A stretch of DNA of 64,000 nt from Daucus carota subsp. sativus (Eukaryota; Streptophyta; Magnoliopsida; Apiales; Apiaceae), in assembly GCF_001625215.2 (NCBI RefSeq), contig NC_030384.2, positions 46,658,390-46,722,389 on the forward strand, written 5' to 3'. Of this stretch, positions 48,701 through 60,839 are shown piece by piece. Position numbers and translations under genes: made by a program. The notes under the pieces are model-generated. The model was given only the letters and a program-made list of their open reading frames with translations. It searched no databases and was not told the DNA's origin. Position 1 is the first letter of the stretch. Every line of letters starts with the position of its first letter.

Positions 48701-51495
48701 TCTAAGCATAGGTCATAAGTTAGAAAAACAACATTATTTTTGGAAATGAAGAAAATTGATCCTTGTAAGAACTCTTTATCTCTGCATCCATTAGAGAAGT
48801 AGCCAACCGTCCAACTCAGCAACTTTTTCTTTCGTAAATTCCTACCCAGTGCCTCTGTCAAAAGTGGAAACTATTAAGTGTATCCTTGGACTAATCCAAA
48901 ATAAGTTCTTGCAAAACATACAAGGGACTGAAAAAGTTTAAGTATTATATCCCATCTCATGACTCATAATAAATCCTATAAAACAAACACGGTAATAATG
49001 TTAGGGCTCCTTAACTACCTCTTCAGTTGTAAAACTCACTTTTTTTTTCTCTACAACCTGATGCCAGTATCAGCGTTTAAGGCCTACTTTAGTAAGGTGT
49101 TTATTTACCTTGAGCCTTTTTGAACTCCTTCGTGAAAGTTTGTTGATCCTTAATATGCAAAGTGAAGGCTCTTATTTTTTCAGGGTTTGAATCTGAAGTT
49201 ATATCTCCTCTTTTGAGAACAGGACACTCTAATAAACACAAAATCCTTTAAAAATCATGAGTAAATGATAAGCCTCCACTTATATGTAGTTATAGTTATC
49301 ACAAAGACCATTTCCCAGTTTTAGCTCCTCTTCATCCTTGATGTGCATTGATCTGTGTTTCATTACTGTAAATAAGGATAAGAATGCTTTCACCGTCCCT
49401 TTTTGCATCCATAGATCTGTATAGTTCTGTCTCTGGCTTATTAATCCTGTGGAATCAGCGATCTACATGCCTAATGGCTTTGTTTCTCAAGGCCTTTGCT
49501 TGATCATTTTGTATTAGCTCCGCAAATTATCCCTCTATATATAAATGGATTCGACTATGTAACTAAACTCTAAACCCATCTGGGTTGTTCAAAGTTGATC
49601 AACACGAGTATATTATATAAGTTACATCTTGTTCTTTGGATGTTCTAGTATTGAAAGTTGAAAATTATCTCAGGGTAGTGGATCTTTGAAGCAGTTCCAT
49701 TAATGCTTTTAGGCATCTTTTTTGCATATACATATATTATTAGCATCATTTTGGCTAATAACCTTACCTGTGAATGGGAACTTAAAGTGGTAGTTAATGT
49801 ACATTTTTTTATATATAGCAGCCTTTTGCAACCCAGAACACAAATCTCAATCCTGATTTAACGGAAAGAAACAAGAAAGAATGCTGATTTGTTACAGCAG
49901 TTTATGGCTATATATATTTGGAGCTAAAGAAGGAATTTTGAAATTGCAATTTCCTGTTACTTAAAAAATTATGATGCTTGACATGTTGCCAATATATAGA
50001 AACATATTTTTTCCGTCTTTGTGTTTTGAGGTTGTAACTTTAAGGACTTCGGTTATATCAAAAAATTTGCTTTCAAGTTCTCCCCCTTTTCTAGGATTTC
50101 ATATGAATAACTTTGTCCATGAGAACTATTTGTTGCTTCACAGGAAGATTTTCTAGCTTGTTTTCTGGTTGAATAATATTTTAACCAATTTCCTACTGTA
50201 TTGTTGTCCCAGAAGTTGGCAAGTCTGATGCATTGACTACATCCTCCTCTAATTTGTTTAATATACCTGAAGATATGTTGAACAAGATCTTGTCGAAGAT
50301 GCCATTTATCAGCATCTTGAACTTCAGGGATGTGTGCCCTTCTTCGCGAACTGTTCTGAGATCTTTTATCTCGTCATCATCTTATAGTCAGGTTCATCTA
50401 GCACCGTGGATGTTGCTTCCTGGAAAATTAGAAGATAAAGAGAGTATCCGCTTCTGTACTTATGAAGATGAAATGGTGTTTAAGCGCACTAATGCACCCC
50501 CTGAATTTTATGATGATTTATGTTTGGGAACCTCTTACGGCTGGATGGTGATGTTGGATAAAGATATAGAACCTTATCTCTTCAACCTCTTTTCACTTAA
50601 AAAAATTAAACTGCCAAATATTGATACCTTCCTGAATATTGTGTGCGTTACTGGACCAATAATTGAGAATGGCAATTATATTTTCTACTATGAAGGTCGT
50701 CGTACACACCTTAAGAAAATTAGGTCTGTGCATCAATTGTGGCATGAATTTATGTATAAAGCTGTAGTTTCAGCTAAGCCTTCTCACAACAATGGGGACT
50801 TCTATGTGTTGGTGATAATTGAACGCGGCAACTCTGGAACAGCACAACTTGCCTTTTGCTATGCCGGTGATGATGAATGGATGCAGCTAGGTGGCTATAA
50901 TGAATCCTATTGTGATGTTGTATGCCATGACAATATGTTCTATGCTTTGAACTATCCAGACAAGGTTGAGATTTGGGATGTCCATAATTCTCATCCTACT
51001 AAAAGAACGAATATTGTGGCAGCCTTTCCTCAGAAAATTTTTGATACCAAGTCTTCTTTGAGAAATTTTAATACATTCCGCAATTACTTGGTGGAAGTGT
51101 CCACAGATCTGTTCCTTGTTGTGAGGTTTATTGGGGGGGTCCTCTATAACTGTGGATTATATGCACTGGAACTGAAGCATGAGACGCTTTTTTTCCAGGT
51201 GTATAAGCTTGACACTAGTAAAAAAAGGTGGGAGGAGGTAGAATCATTAGGGGATCTGGCATATTTTGTAGGTGCAAATCAATCGAAGTCTCTTTCGGTC
51301 CATGGGAATTCAGCATACAAAGCAAATTCAATTTACTTCACTGATGATTCTTGGGATATGATTTATTGGAATAAAAAGCATTTTGATGTCGGAGTCTATC
51401 ACATGGAAGATAAAAGTATCGAGAGAAAGATTCTGTTTACTTCGTACAGTGAACCACCGCCCTTTTGGATTGACCCTGAATCTTTAATAGATTAA
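44685..51495 (+). CDS. F-box protein with DUF295 domain (KIB1/F-box family)
   Basis: The main exon is 50,213-51,495, after the acceptor TCCCAG. It encodes an F-box (FNIPEDMLNKILSKMPF, then LNFRDVCPSSR) and a DUF295/beta-propeller-like region ending PPPFWIDP near the C-terminus. Such proteins act as SKP1-CUL1-F-box substrate receptors; the target is unknown. The main exon's frame has no ATG near its beginning, so an upstream exon is needed. The best candidate is 44,685-44,736 (MEIEQETKEGGESSKEE, donor GAAG/GTATTT), which joins in phase 1 and gives 444 aa with an intron of about 5.5 kb. The F-box exon is secure; the first exon is inference. The stop is followed by CAG/GTATGA at 51,508, and a matching acceptor at 52,417 suggests an intron in the 3' UTR. 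Confidence 0.7.
45215..45915. repeat. Pair of direct repeats with unique DNA between
   Basis: The segments 45,215-45,430 and 45,660-45,912 align in the same direction. They share CTTTCTG near the start, AAATGCAACAACTTG in the middle, and TTAGTAGTATTACTTGTGTT followed by TATA near the end. Between them is about 230 bp with a TCTAATACCGTATATCAC word. The arrangement suggests a short terminal-repeat element or a tandem-duplicated dispersed repeat. The second copy has been invaded by a T11-G21 run. Confidence 0.55.
45693..45724. repeat. T11-G21 homopolymer junction
   Basis: Eleven T followed directly by 21 G, an extreme composition jump inside one copy of a direct repeat. It could fold as a G-quadruplex or be a sequencing or assembly artefact. 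Confidence 0.85.
45925..50212. other. AT-rich DNA, probably intron of the F-box gene
   Basis: No confident coding region. A pair of related direct segments occurs at 48,036-48,094 and 48,386-48,440 (GAAGGTACTCAGGCA in both). A 154-codon plus-strand frame at 47,294-47,758 has no recognisable domain and sits in low-complexity DNA. Multiple T-rich tracts occur before the F-box exon. Confidence 0.5.
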
Positions 51496-51904
51496 TAATA
51501 CAGAGCAGGTATGACAACAGTATATCTCCATCCATGCATTTTCTAAGGATTTATGAGCCTAATTTCTTCTTTTTTCAATCTACTTTTATCTAGAAAGCAG
51601 TTGTTATCATCTATTTATTGTACTCCTGTCAAATTCCCGACACTGCAAAGTTTTCTTCTATTTCTCAACAATATACTATTTTATGAAGTTTATAAAATTA
51701 CTTTGTGAAATCTTATCTTTCTGTTCTGATGTTTCAAAATATTAGGATCTCCGCATAATATTAGTATATTCTGGAAAATCACGTTGTTTCCTGAATCTCT
51801 TAGAATATCAAAGCAAATAGTTACGTAAAGCAAATTACTTGATCTGTATTTAGAGCACATGTTACTTATCTCAGTATTGCTTTGAAAAATTAATAATCCT
51901 GGGA

Positions 51905-52125
51905 TAACTACGTCATTTTCTTTAATATTAAGGAATTATAATCCATGAGTTTGTATTGCAATTCATTTCCATGGGATTATAATACCTTCTCTCACAAGGT
52001 ATTATAATCCCATATAAACGGACTAAAACAATGATTGGGATATGAATTCATGGGATTATAATCCTTTACAGTAGAGATAAATAGAGTAATAATCCGGAGT
52101 TTATAATTTCTCCAAACAAACATGG
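51905..52125. mobile_element. Probable MITE with perfect internal hairpin in the F-box 3' UTR intron
   Basis: An 18-bp arm ATGGGATTATAATACCTT (51,971-51,988) is followed after a 7-bp loop by its exact reverse complement (51,996-52,013). Further copies of GGATTATAATCC-like words lie on both sides, and the right end reads CCAAACAAACATGGCC, typical of plant hAT-like MITE ends. Outer limits are uncertain. It lies between the F-box stop codon and the proposed 3' UTR acceptor. Confidence 0.55.
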
Positions 52126-52417
52126 CCATAGAATATTACACTTGAATAAGTATATTACACTTGAATAATGCACTTATTTCTATCGTAGAGATCAGTTTTT
52201 GTCACTAGCTTCTGGTTCTATATGATTCCATATTAAAGATAATGTTATGAACATTACAGACTAGCCAGTTTCGTGATGAGGGAATCTATATCGAATATCT
52301 TGTTTGTAATTTGTTTTTCTTAAGGCGTGAGCAACACAGCTTTTCTATTTGAATTACATGCCACATTATGCTTCTAGTTTCCTGCTGCTGGACTGATGCC
52401 TTCATTCTCATATGCAG

Positions 52418-52690
52418 GTCCGGGAAAAAATTGAGGAGTCTCACTGTGATGATAATGCAAGCAGTTATGCCATCATGAATGCAGCTATCTACTGCGGTAT
52501 TATAGAGTTGGTCAATGGCTAGATGCTTTATATCTTTAATGATCACTTTGGATAATGTTACTCTACAAAAACTTGTTTCGGGATTTTCTTTTGGTTGTAC
52601 AACTGCTTTAACTTGTTGAAGTCTGGAGGATTCCGTTTGTCTATGTTTTTCTTACAGAATGTTGGCATAATAAATAAATTCTGGATTTGT
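52418..52690 (+). other. Possible 3' UTR exon of the F-box gene, or a small gene remnant
   Basis: Follows the acceptor CATATGCAG. A 34-codon open stretch (start REKIEESHCDDN, end AAIYCGIIELVNG) runs to TAG. The end loosely resembles an ankyrin-repeat helix, so it could be a relic of another gene. AATAAATAAATTC near 52,669 could be its polyadenylation signal. Confidence 0.3.
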
Positions 52691-53235
52691 GTGTTTGTGT
52701 TTGCGTATTTTAATCTTTTGAAACTTTAGTTGCTTGAGGTGCTCCATTTGTGTGTAGTCTGGGTCTGGGAAATGGAAAACTTTACCCCAGAATACAAGAG
52801 GAGATTGATAGTTTAGCGGAAGATGGATAGTATAAGTATACTCTCCATTTGTGTGTAAGAGTAAATGATGGGCTAACTTAATATTATAGTTGTTAAGTGT
52901 AAGATTAGGGTCCTGGTCTCCGGCACATGTATGCTGGGGGGACTCTTATACAACATACAATATCCAACTGAATATTTAATGGCTAGGATTATAATTTTTT
53001 TTGAACATGTTTAGTGTTTTTTAGCTATTGGACGAGTAAAATGATTATTTGTCTGTTTAGCGATTTTTTTAGCTAGACAATTGAAATGAGTATTTTATTC
53101 GTCCAGTGGTTAAAAAGGATTGTATGTGTTAAAAAAAAGTTATGATCCTAATTGCGGGATATTCATCGAACAATCAAGAAAGTGTATGTTATTTAAGAGG
53201 TACCTGGCATACACGTGCTGTGACAAGACCTATAT

Positions 53236-53440
53236 AAGATTATGGTGTGGTTATAAGGCTTGGATCTTATTTAGTATTTACTTATCCAGCGGGTTCAGTT
53301 GTATATAAGAGGTCTTCATCATACAAAAGATTATGGTATGATTACAAGGCTCAGATCTTAATTTAATATTTACTCAGAGTTAGCAGTGAAAGGCTTAGAT
53401 CTTAATTTAATATTTACTCACAGTTAGCAATGAAAGGATT
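53236..53440. repeat. Three degenerate tandem units
   Basis: GGCTTGGATCTTATTTAGTA, GGCTCAGATCTTAATTTAAT and GGCTTAGATCTTAATTTAAT occur in succession, each followed by TATTTACT. The last two are nearly identical, including AGTTAGCARTGAAAGG. Confidence 0.7.
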
Positions 53441-53843
53441 AGCATTGTTACTGCAAGTTGAGTTTCTTTGTTGTGGCTGCACGGAGATGCGCGGATCTGA
53501 CAATCTGAGAGTGCGTAATAGCAAGTGTCTGTAGAACTCTATAAATGAATAAAATTTTCTGATCGCCCGCGTAGAGTCTTGTTTGAAACACAATTCAGGT
53601 TTACAGTCTATCACAACTCGCAAGAGCCTGATGCCAGAATGGCACTAATTAAAATTAGGTCTATCATATCAGAAGCTTTTCAATTGAGGATTGATTCGAG
53701 TACTAAAAATTCTTGAGATTTAATAATAAGTATTGAGATGATTAAAGTTGACATTAATTCCTGCATTTCTCCCGTGAACAAGAAATGATATTTTTTCTGT
53801 CAAGTAAGTTATGAAATGAACTCTCAATTCTCTTCAAATAGTA

Positions 53844-54102
53844 CTCCCTCCGTCTCTAAATACTTTTCCTGTTTGTACTTTTCACGTTTGCCAACACACA
53901 CTTTTGATCGTTCATATCTTTCATTTCGTAGTAGCATTAAATATAAAAACTTCACCGTATTAAAGTACACGTGAATACGAATCTAACAAGATCACTCATG
54001 ACTATATTTAGTTTTATAGATTAGATGTAAATTAGTAATTTGTCTCATGTTATGAACAGTACCGACATCCCATACAGGAAAAGAAAAAAGAAACGGAGGG
54101 AG
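53844..54102. mobile_element. Stowaway-type MITE
   Basis: Starts CTCCCTCCGTCTCTAAATAC and ends GAAACGGAGGGAG with TA on both outer sides (53,842-53,843 and 54,103-54,104). Inner arms TTTTCCTGTTTGTA and TACAGGAAAAG also pair. Length 259 bp. Confidence 0.8.
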
Positions 54103-55791
54103 TATCAATTAGTGGTTAGAAGATAATGGTAGATGATATGGGTGTCCATAATCCACAAGTTCGTAAATTTATCAATCCAACCCAGCAAAATTAGGTTTCT
54201 AACATTTCAGCCCAACTCATAAAAAGCTCCTTGTGCTTATTTCGGTTCGGGCTGAACTTGTCGAGTGTTAGTTTATAATTAATTCTATAATCGAAATACA
54301 AAGTTCAAAATAAATTAAATATGATTCAATAAAATATTACAATCATCCATCTCAAATAGATTTTTGACATCCAAGGTCAAAATAAATCGAAAACACGACA
54401 AATAAAAATTTTAAAATTAATTAAATAATAATATTATAATGAATCACTCATCAAATTCAAAAATATTGATTTTCTTGGTGTTCGTGTACATAATCCTTAA
54501 TATTTCATCTTGTCAGCTTCATAATTTACACAAATAGTGTAGGATGTACAATTAACTTTTTTTTATCACACTATACAACGACGGTCACTATCATTAATAA
54601 ATTTAGGATATTGAGCCAGATCAGTAGCACACTAGTATTGTGGGTATTAAAAATATCTATCAATCTTTCTAATTGTGATCTCAGTTTTGTAAATATTTTA
54701 TATTTTTTATCTTACACACCTATTGTTATTGTCAGTGGACTCAAAATATTTTATATTATTTTACCTCACACAAATAAATACATATTATTAATGGACTAAA
54801 AATCTAAAACTTGATAAAGATAAATTAATAATTTATGCATCATACAAACCTACAACTTATTTCTAACTTATAAATCGACACTTTATCATTGAAACTTAAA
54901 AAATAATATTGTAATATATATACTAGACATATTTACTATTTTTCTAATCTTTTGATCGGGTTGAATCATTAGAAAAGTCAAAACCCATGTTCAACGCATT
55001 ATCTTAACCACAAGTCCACAATACATACCAACTTGGAAAAAAAATCGATTTGGATCGACCAAAAACATATCATATCAATTTGAATCGACAAAAAAAAAAG
55101 AAGTTGATTTGGATCGGAAAAAACATATTATATCAATTTGAATCTTTGTTTGGCCAATTGATGCAGGCCCCGTCAAATTAAAAAAAATATGAAAAATAAT
55201 GAGAAGGAGAAGAAAAAGTGGGGAAATTAATGAGATCCATCAATATATAATTGATAGATTTGAAAAAGTAATTGAAAGTAGTGGGTGAGCCGTGAGCGGG
55301 TTTATATTATAAAAGTTTACTTTTTTGAAAATTTTTTGAAATGTATAGAATTATGTGGGACATCCAAAAGAGGAAAGTATATAAAATTAAATGTGACTAA
55401 AGATAACTCGCCCAGAATAGCACACGGGTAAAATATTGCAAATTTGTTCTCCTTCACAGACATTGTGTTGCTGAAAAGTGCTAAGACTAATTTGACATAT
55501 TCTAATGGTCATAATTGGTCTCACAAGATCAAAACACAAGAATACTATACATTTGGTTTTATTGATTATCAACCCAGCTATGGCAATTGCAATAGCTAGA
55601 TCCTACATATATCTGTTCTCTGTCAAAAACTAGGTTGTCCAGAGGTGAAAGACCAAGTATAAAGGGGATGAGGAAATGGAGGGGAAAAAAAGATAGAACA
55701 TAATTCTAAAAACCAATTATCAAACAAGCCAGACCACCAGCTGATATGAACAGTGGCACCAATGTTAACCAGACAAAACAGAACTCTGGTT

Positions 55792-58700
55792 TCAAGAAGA
55801 GACGTCATTTTCTACATCAGATGAGGCTGGAGAATCGGTGGCTTCAGCAAGATTTTCCAGCATTAGTATAACTTCACTTGTGTCATCTAGATAGTATTTG
55901 GCTTTGCTTGGCTTTTGTCCAACTGTGCAGGCGAAAACTGATGTGTTTGAAGAAAGAATATTTCCTGATATTGCACTACCAATTATTTCAAACATGTCCT
56001 CATCAGAACGATCATCACCAATGCAAAGCACAAAGTCAGCCTGCTTCCCGTTTTCACACATCGATGTGAAGATTTTTTCCGCCACCAGACCTTTGGTGAC
56101 TCCCTGTAAAAAAAAATGACGTGTAAATAATGTTACAACATGTAGAACAAGGATCCCATTTCAGGCATAAAAAAGAATCGACCAGGATAGTACTAATGCA
56201 AAGAAACGGCAGCAAAACCAGATATGCAATACAATGGAAACCACAATAATGACACCGGAAACTTCATAATCCAAAAATATTATATCCAACATTATTGTCT
56301 TCTCTTTACTTGTTCTCTTTATCTCGTCTTAACACTAAAACAAAAAGTTTACATAAATAAATAAAAAACTATGTAAATCAAGATGATAAGCAATGAATAC
56401 AATAAACATTATCCCTTTAGAAGGCCTTATGACTAAAATAAACCATCCATCGTTCAGACCAGTATAATATATCATGCAAATAGCTCCACTTATATCATCC
56501 AGAAGGACTAGAACCGTTAGATTCTCAGGGCAAACATTATTCCAAATCAATTCTTAGATTAGAGAATACCGACTATATTAAAGTCGGGCATCTCAGAGAA
56601 AGATCCCGATATACAAACTTCAGATGAAGAGACATAAAGGCTAAAGGAGAACCAATAAAACAGCAATCATTAGGTTTTGGATAATAACTTGCCTGGGGTT
56701 TTACTTCTACAATGAACTGGCCACTCTTCACTTCAACAGGCTCATTAGCTAAAACGCTCTCTAGATGATCTAACAACTCCTTAGCCTGAGAAAATCCAAA
56801 TCCTGGGTCTGCATCTCTGTACTGCCAGACTAGAGCACTTTCCTTGGTTTCAACAGAAGAACCGTCTGTTGCCTCAGTATACAAGTTCAACACAGGTTTA
56901 GCCATATCCATCCAACCAAATTCACTGCTATGACCACATACTTCCCATTCTTCATCTTGCGACCGTCTGAAATGTATAGCATAGGAGAATAGAAAGTTAG
57001 TAAAGGAGGATATAAAAGCAAATGGGGTGAGGCGTACATCAGTAGGCAAATTAAATTTTTCATAGAACATGTAGATATAAGACTATTTCGTATCCTCTAA
57101 CACAATTTTCAAACCGATACACAACTGATAATATAATAGTGGGTTTATGCTTATCCGCATAGCGTTTTAGGTCATAACTGATAATACAAAGTGTACAGTC
57201 TAAGTTGAAGTACGCAGAAATTCAGTCCCAGGATATTTCCATTTGAAAGCGTTTCTCACATTCATGAGTTCAAATAAAGCCATACCGTAACTTCACACCT
57301 ATTCTCTAAAGATTAAAAGGTTATCATTCTTAATGCTTCCCAGGCCCCTTCACATATGTAAACATACTCAATAGTATTAATACAAGTAACAAATAACCCA
57401 GTATAACAATTTAAGATATAAATGAATATTTCATTGCCCAGTTACAAACTATTTAACAGTGTTCTACCTCAGCCATAACATCATTTAACTAATGTACCTT
57501 GTACCATTTAAGTGTTTCTTCAAATTTGGCTAAACTATCCACAGATTATAGTAATTACATAATATTCTACTTTCGTGTACCACATTTTACCCTTGCTGAA
57601 CACCAGAAGACAGGGAAACAAACAAAAATTGTTGAGAATAAAATAATATAAAACTCCTTAAATCACAATTGACGGATCATTCAGACCCGTGATAAACTAA
57701 TATAACAATATTTGTCATTGACAACAGTGGTACATAAAAATATTCTTCCAATGAGATATATTAAAATCTACCCATAAAGTTGCAGACTTGGGTGCAAGCG
57801 CAACCAGTTATATTCCTTAAAAGAAATTCAGCCATATAATGTTAATGACTCTAACTTAAATAAATAAGAGTTATAACTTATTCATAAACATATATTTACA
57901 TATAGAGTTATAATATTGTAACTTGGTAAGTAAAATTAAAAAAAAAACTCACCTCATGAAGTAGCCATGCTCTGCTGCAATTCCAAGATTTTTGCACGAT
58001 GAAAATATCTTGCTTAAACTATCCCTCCCTCTTCCGCTGACAATGTATACTGTATTGTTTGGATCCCCACAAAGTCTATTCAGAATTGAAATGACCTCAC
58101 CGCTTGGAGTCTTTATGATAGAATTCTGCGGCATCATGGTACCATCATAATCTAACAAGATGGCCCTTCTCTTGGCTTTAATATAGGCTGAGACAATATT
58201 ATCTATAGAAAGCTTTCTGAAATTCGGATCTAGTGAGACAACCCTAAACCCAAAGCCCAGACCGATTCCCCAACATCTTTTCCTAAAATGATCCGTACAG
58301 GTCCTCTCCATATCTTGCATGAAGCTGCGTGACCAATAAGCTACATCATGGGTGCTTACAAACCGATAATGTTTTTCATGTCGCAGTTGTTTTTCATATT
58401 CAGCCATGGATATTGCCTCATTCATTGCCTCTGCAGTTGACTCAACATTCCAGGGGTTGATGCGGATTGCCCCACTCAGCGAGGGTGAACATCCGATAAA
58501 TTCTGATATAACCAACATGCTCTTTTTTGGTCCACTAAGATCTGAACCTGATTCTGCACCAGATATACCCTGTCTACACACAATATATTCATATGGAGTA
58601 AGGTTCATCCCATCGCGGACTGCAGTGACGACAACACATTCTGCAATGCTGTAATAAGCAACCTTTTCACAGACTGACAAAGGTTCGTCAATAAAAACTA

Positions 58701-59940
58701 TCGGTTCGTACCCTGACTTTCCAAATTTTTCATTGATTCTCCTGCAGCTCTCTTGTATTTCAGCCTGTGTTTCCTCCAAATCTATTCCTTTACCTCTTGC
58801 AGGATTTGCAATTTGGACCAGCACAGCTCTTCCTTGCCATGCAGGGTGCTGTTTGAGCATCTGTTCCATTGCTAAGAGCTTCAAGTTAATTCCTTTGAAA
58901 ACATCCATGTCATCTACTCCGAGTAACACCGTCTTCCCCTCAAATCTCTGCCTGAGCTCCCCAACCCTCCACTCTTTATCAGCAAGTTTCATTACTGACT
59001 CAATCTGGCCCATATGAATCCCAACTGGCATTATCTTTATGCCAACCGTCCTTCCAAAATATTCTAATCCTATGTAGCCCCTCTTCGATTGATACTCCAA
59101 ACCTAACATCCTACTGCAACATGAAAGGAAATGCCTAGCATAATCAAAAGTATGGAAACCAATAAGATCAGCGTTGAGTAGAGCCTTTAGAATTTCTTCT
59201 CTAACAGGAAGAGTCCTATAAATCTCAGAAGAAGGGAAAGGGCTGTGAAGAAAAAATCCCATCCTCAATCGGTTAAATCGACGCCTTAGGAAAGTTGGCA
59301 ATACCATTAAATGATAATCATGAATCCAGACAAAATCATCTTCTGGATTTATCACCTCAATCACTTTCTGCGAAAACAACTTATTTGCTGCTACATAGGC
59401 TTCCCACATTGAACGATCAAACCGGTTTCCATGATCAGCGGTATATGGCAGCATATAATGAAAGACAGGCCATAACTGTTTTTTGCAAAAGCAGTCATAG
59501 AACTTCTCCAAAAGATTTGGGGGAAGAAAAGTAGCAACACATTTAAACCTCTCTAGCAGAACTTGGGCAACATCATCCTGCTCTATTGGGATAACATCCA
59601 CATTTAATGACCCAACATAAAGGACTTCCATATCCTCAGGCAAACCATCCTTCAACCTGAATATTAAAGAGTCCTCATCCCAACTAAAGCTCCACCCTTT
59701 ATTATCCGGCCTCCGCTTTGCTTTCAGTGGCAATTTATTTGCCACAATAATCATCCTATCTGTAGCAAGAGAAGACGGATTATCTGAACATACACTCTGT
59801 GCCTGATCATCATCGAGCTCAGCAATACTCCCAGGGACCGTCATTGTTCTTGGAAGCCGTCTCCTCTCCCGCTCCCTTCCCATTATCGGAAAATTCCCCG
59901 ATGCTAAATCTAAAAGATTCGTATACGATCTGGACATCAT
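55792..59940 (-). CDS. TPS7: Class II trehalose-6-phosphate synthase-like protein (TPS7 type)
   Basis: Three exons: 59940-57953, 56966-56693 and 56103-55792, with phases 2 and 0, give 857 aa, close to the usual class II length. The N-terminus (SRSYTNLLDLASG) is the class II signature. A glycosyltransferase-20 domain (residues about 60-540) precedes a HAD phosphatase domain. Its motifs LDYDGTMM (about 596), SGRGRDSL (about 636) and GDDRSDEDMFE in exon 3 are all present. Class II TPS proteins generally show no synthase activity; they are thought to be regulators in the trehalose-6-phosphate/SnRK1 sugar signal. Intron 2 uses a GC donor (CAG/GCAAGT). A 5' UTR intron is likely (donor near 60,298, acceptor TTTGTAG near 59,975). 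The gene symbol is by similarity; TPS5 or TPS6 orthology is less likely. Confidence 0.93.
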
Positions 59941-60621
59941 CTTTACTCAAACACCTCTTACTTTCTTCTCTACAAACAACACACTATACCAATACTCCCA
60001 CACAAACCCCAAGCCCACAATTCTTGATTTCTCAAAACGACCCAACTCAATTATCTGCACATGTCATAAAAGTACCCCCATTATCACACAACATAATTGA
60101 CCAAACATCAACACATCCAAATTCACTACAAAAACACACAACCATATACAAATAAACAACAATTCCCAATACAAAACGAACCCCACTTAATCAAAAAACC
60201 ATAAAGTAAAAAACACAATCAATCAGATCCCAAAATCAACAACAATTACACACACATAAATAAAAAAAAAGGGGATAAAAACACTGACCCTTTACTCAGA
60301 ATGACCGAAAGAACCAATCTTTATATGCAAAGCTTCGATCTTTAAGTCAAATTTGCAATTAATTTTCTAGGGTTTGAAAAGGGTTTGACAGAACTAACAA
60401 AAGATATGTAGGGTTTGTTTAAAAATACTCCACAGAATGCGTGTATATATTACAAGGAAAGTCATACAATGAATATCCAGAGAATAGCATACTAGCAGAG
60501 TGCCTAGTAGCATTAATTAATCCACTTTCTTTTCATCACATCCAAACGCGGTCTTATTATATATCTAGAACAGCTCAACCTTATCTTTTTCTTTACCTGT
60601 CATTAATACGCTGTTTTTACC

Positions 60622-60627
60622 CACGTG
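60622..60627. promoter_or_regulatory. G-box (CACGTG) upstream of the TPS gene
   Basis: CCACGTGC lies about 680 bp before the TPS start codon and about 170 bp beyond a minus-strand TATA-like TATATA near 60,445-60,452. CACGTG is bound by bZIP and bHLH factors in sugar, light and ABA responses. The surrounding 120 bp is unusually GC-rich for the window (CGCGTGATCAGCGCGTG). Confidence 0.45.
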
Positions 60628-60839
60628 CTCCACACGTAGTGCTGACCGCGTTGGTGCTGGCGCGTGATCAGCGCGTGGGTTCTCGTACCGATGATGATGC
60701 AGATAGTGGGTTGGTGACAGCTGGCATTGTCGGAACACGGTGTAAACCACATGCGCAAATTGACATTTTCTTTATTCCCATGAGAAAATTAAAGTTATTT
60801 TTTTTGTTTTAGGCCGTCATTCTTTTTTTTAAAAAGGTC

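Larger units (their letters stand above)
52700..55791. other. Intergenic DNA between the F-box and TPS genes
   Basis: Holds three degenerate tandem units near 53,236-53,440 and a Stowaway MITE at 53,844-54,102. The rest, including 54,100-55,600, is very AT-rich with GATTTGGATCG-like words repeated near 55,045-55,145. No gene is supported. Confidence 0.55.

Noticed and set aside
48631-48861. 76-codon minus-strand frame
   Set aside because: No family recognised and no flanking exons; could be a relic but cannot be supported.
58406-59534. Plus-strand frames inside the TPS gene
   Set aside because: Antisense shadows of a conserved coding exon with no independent support.
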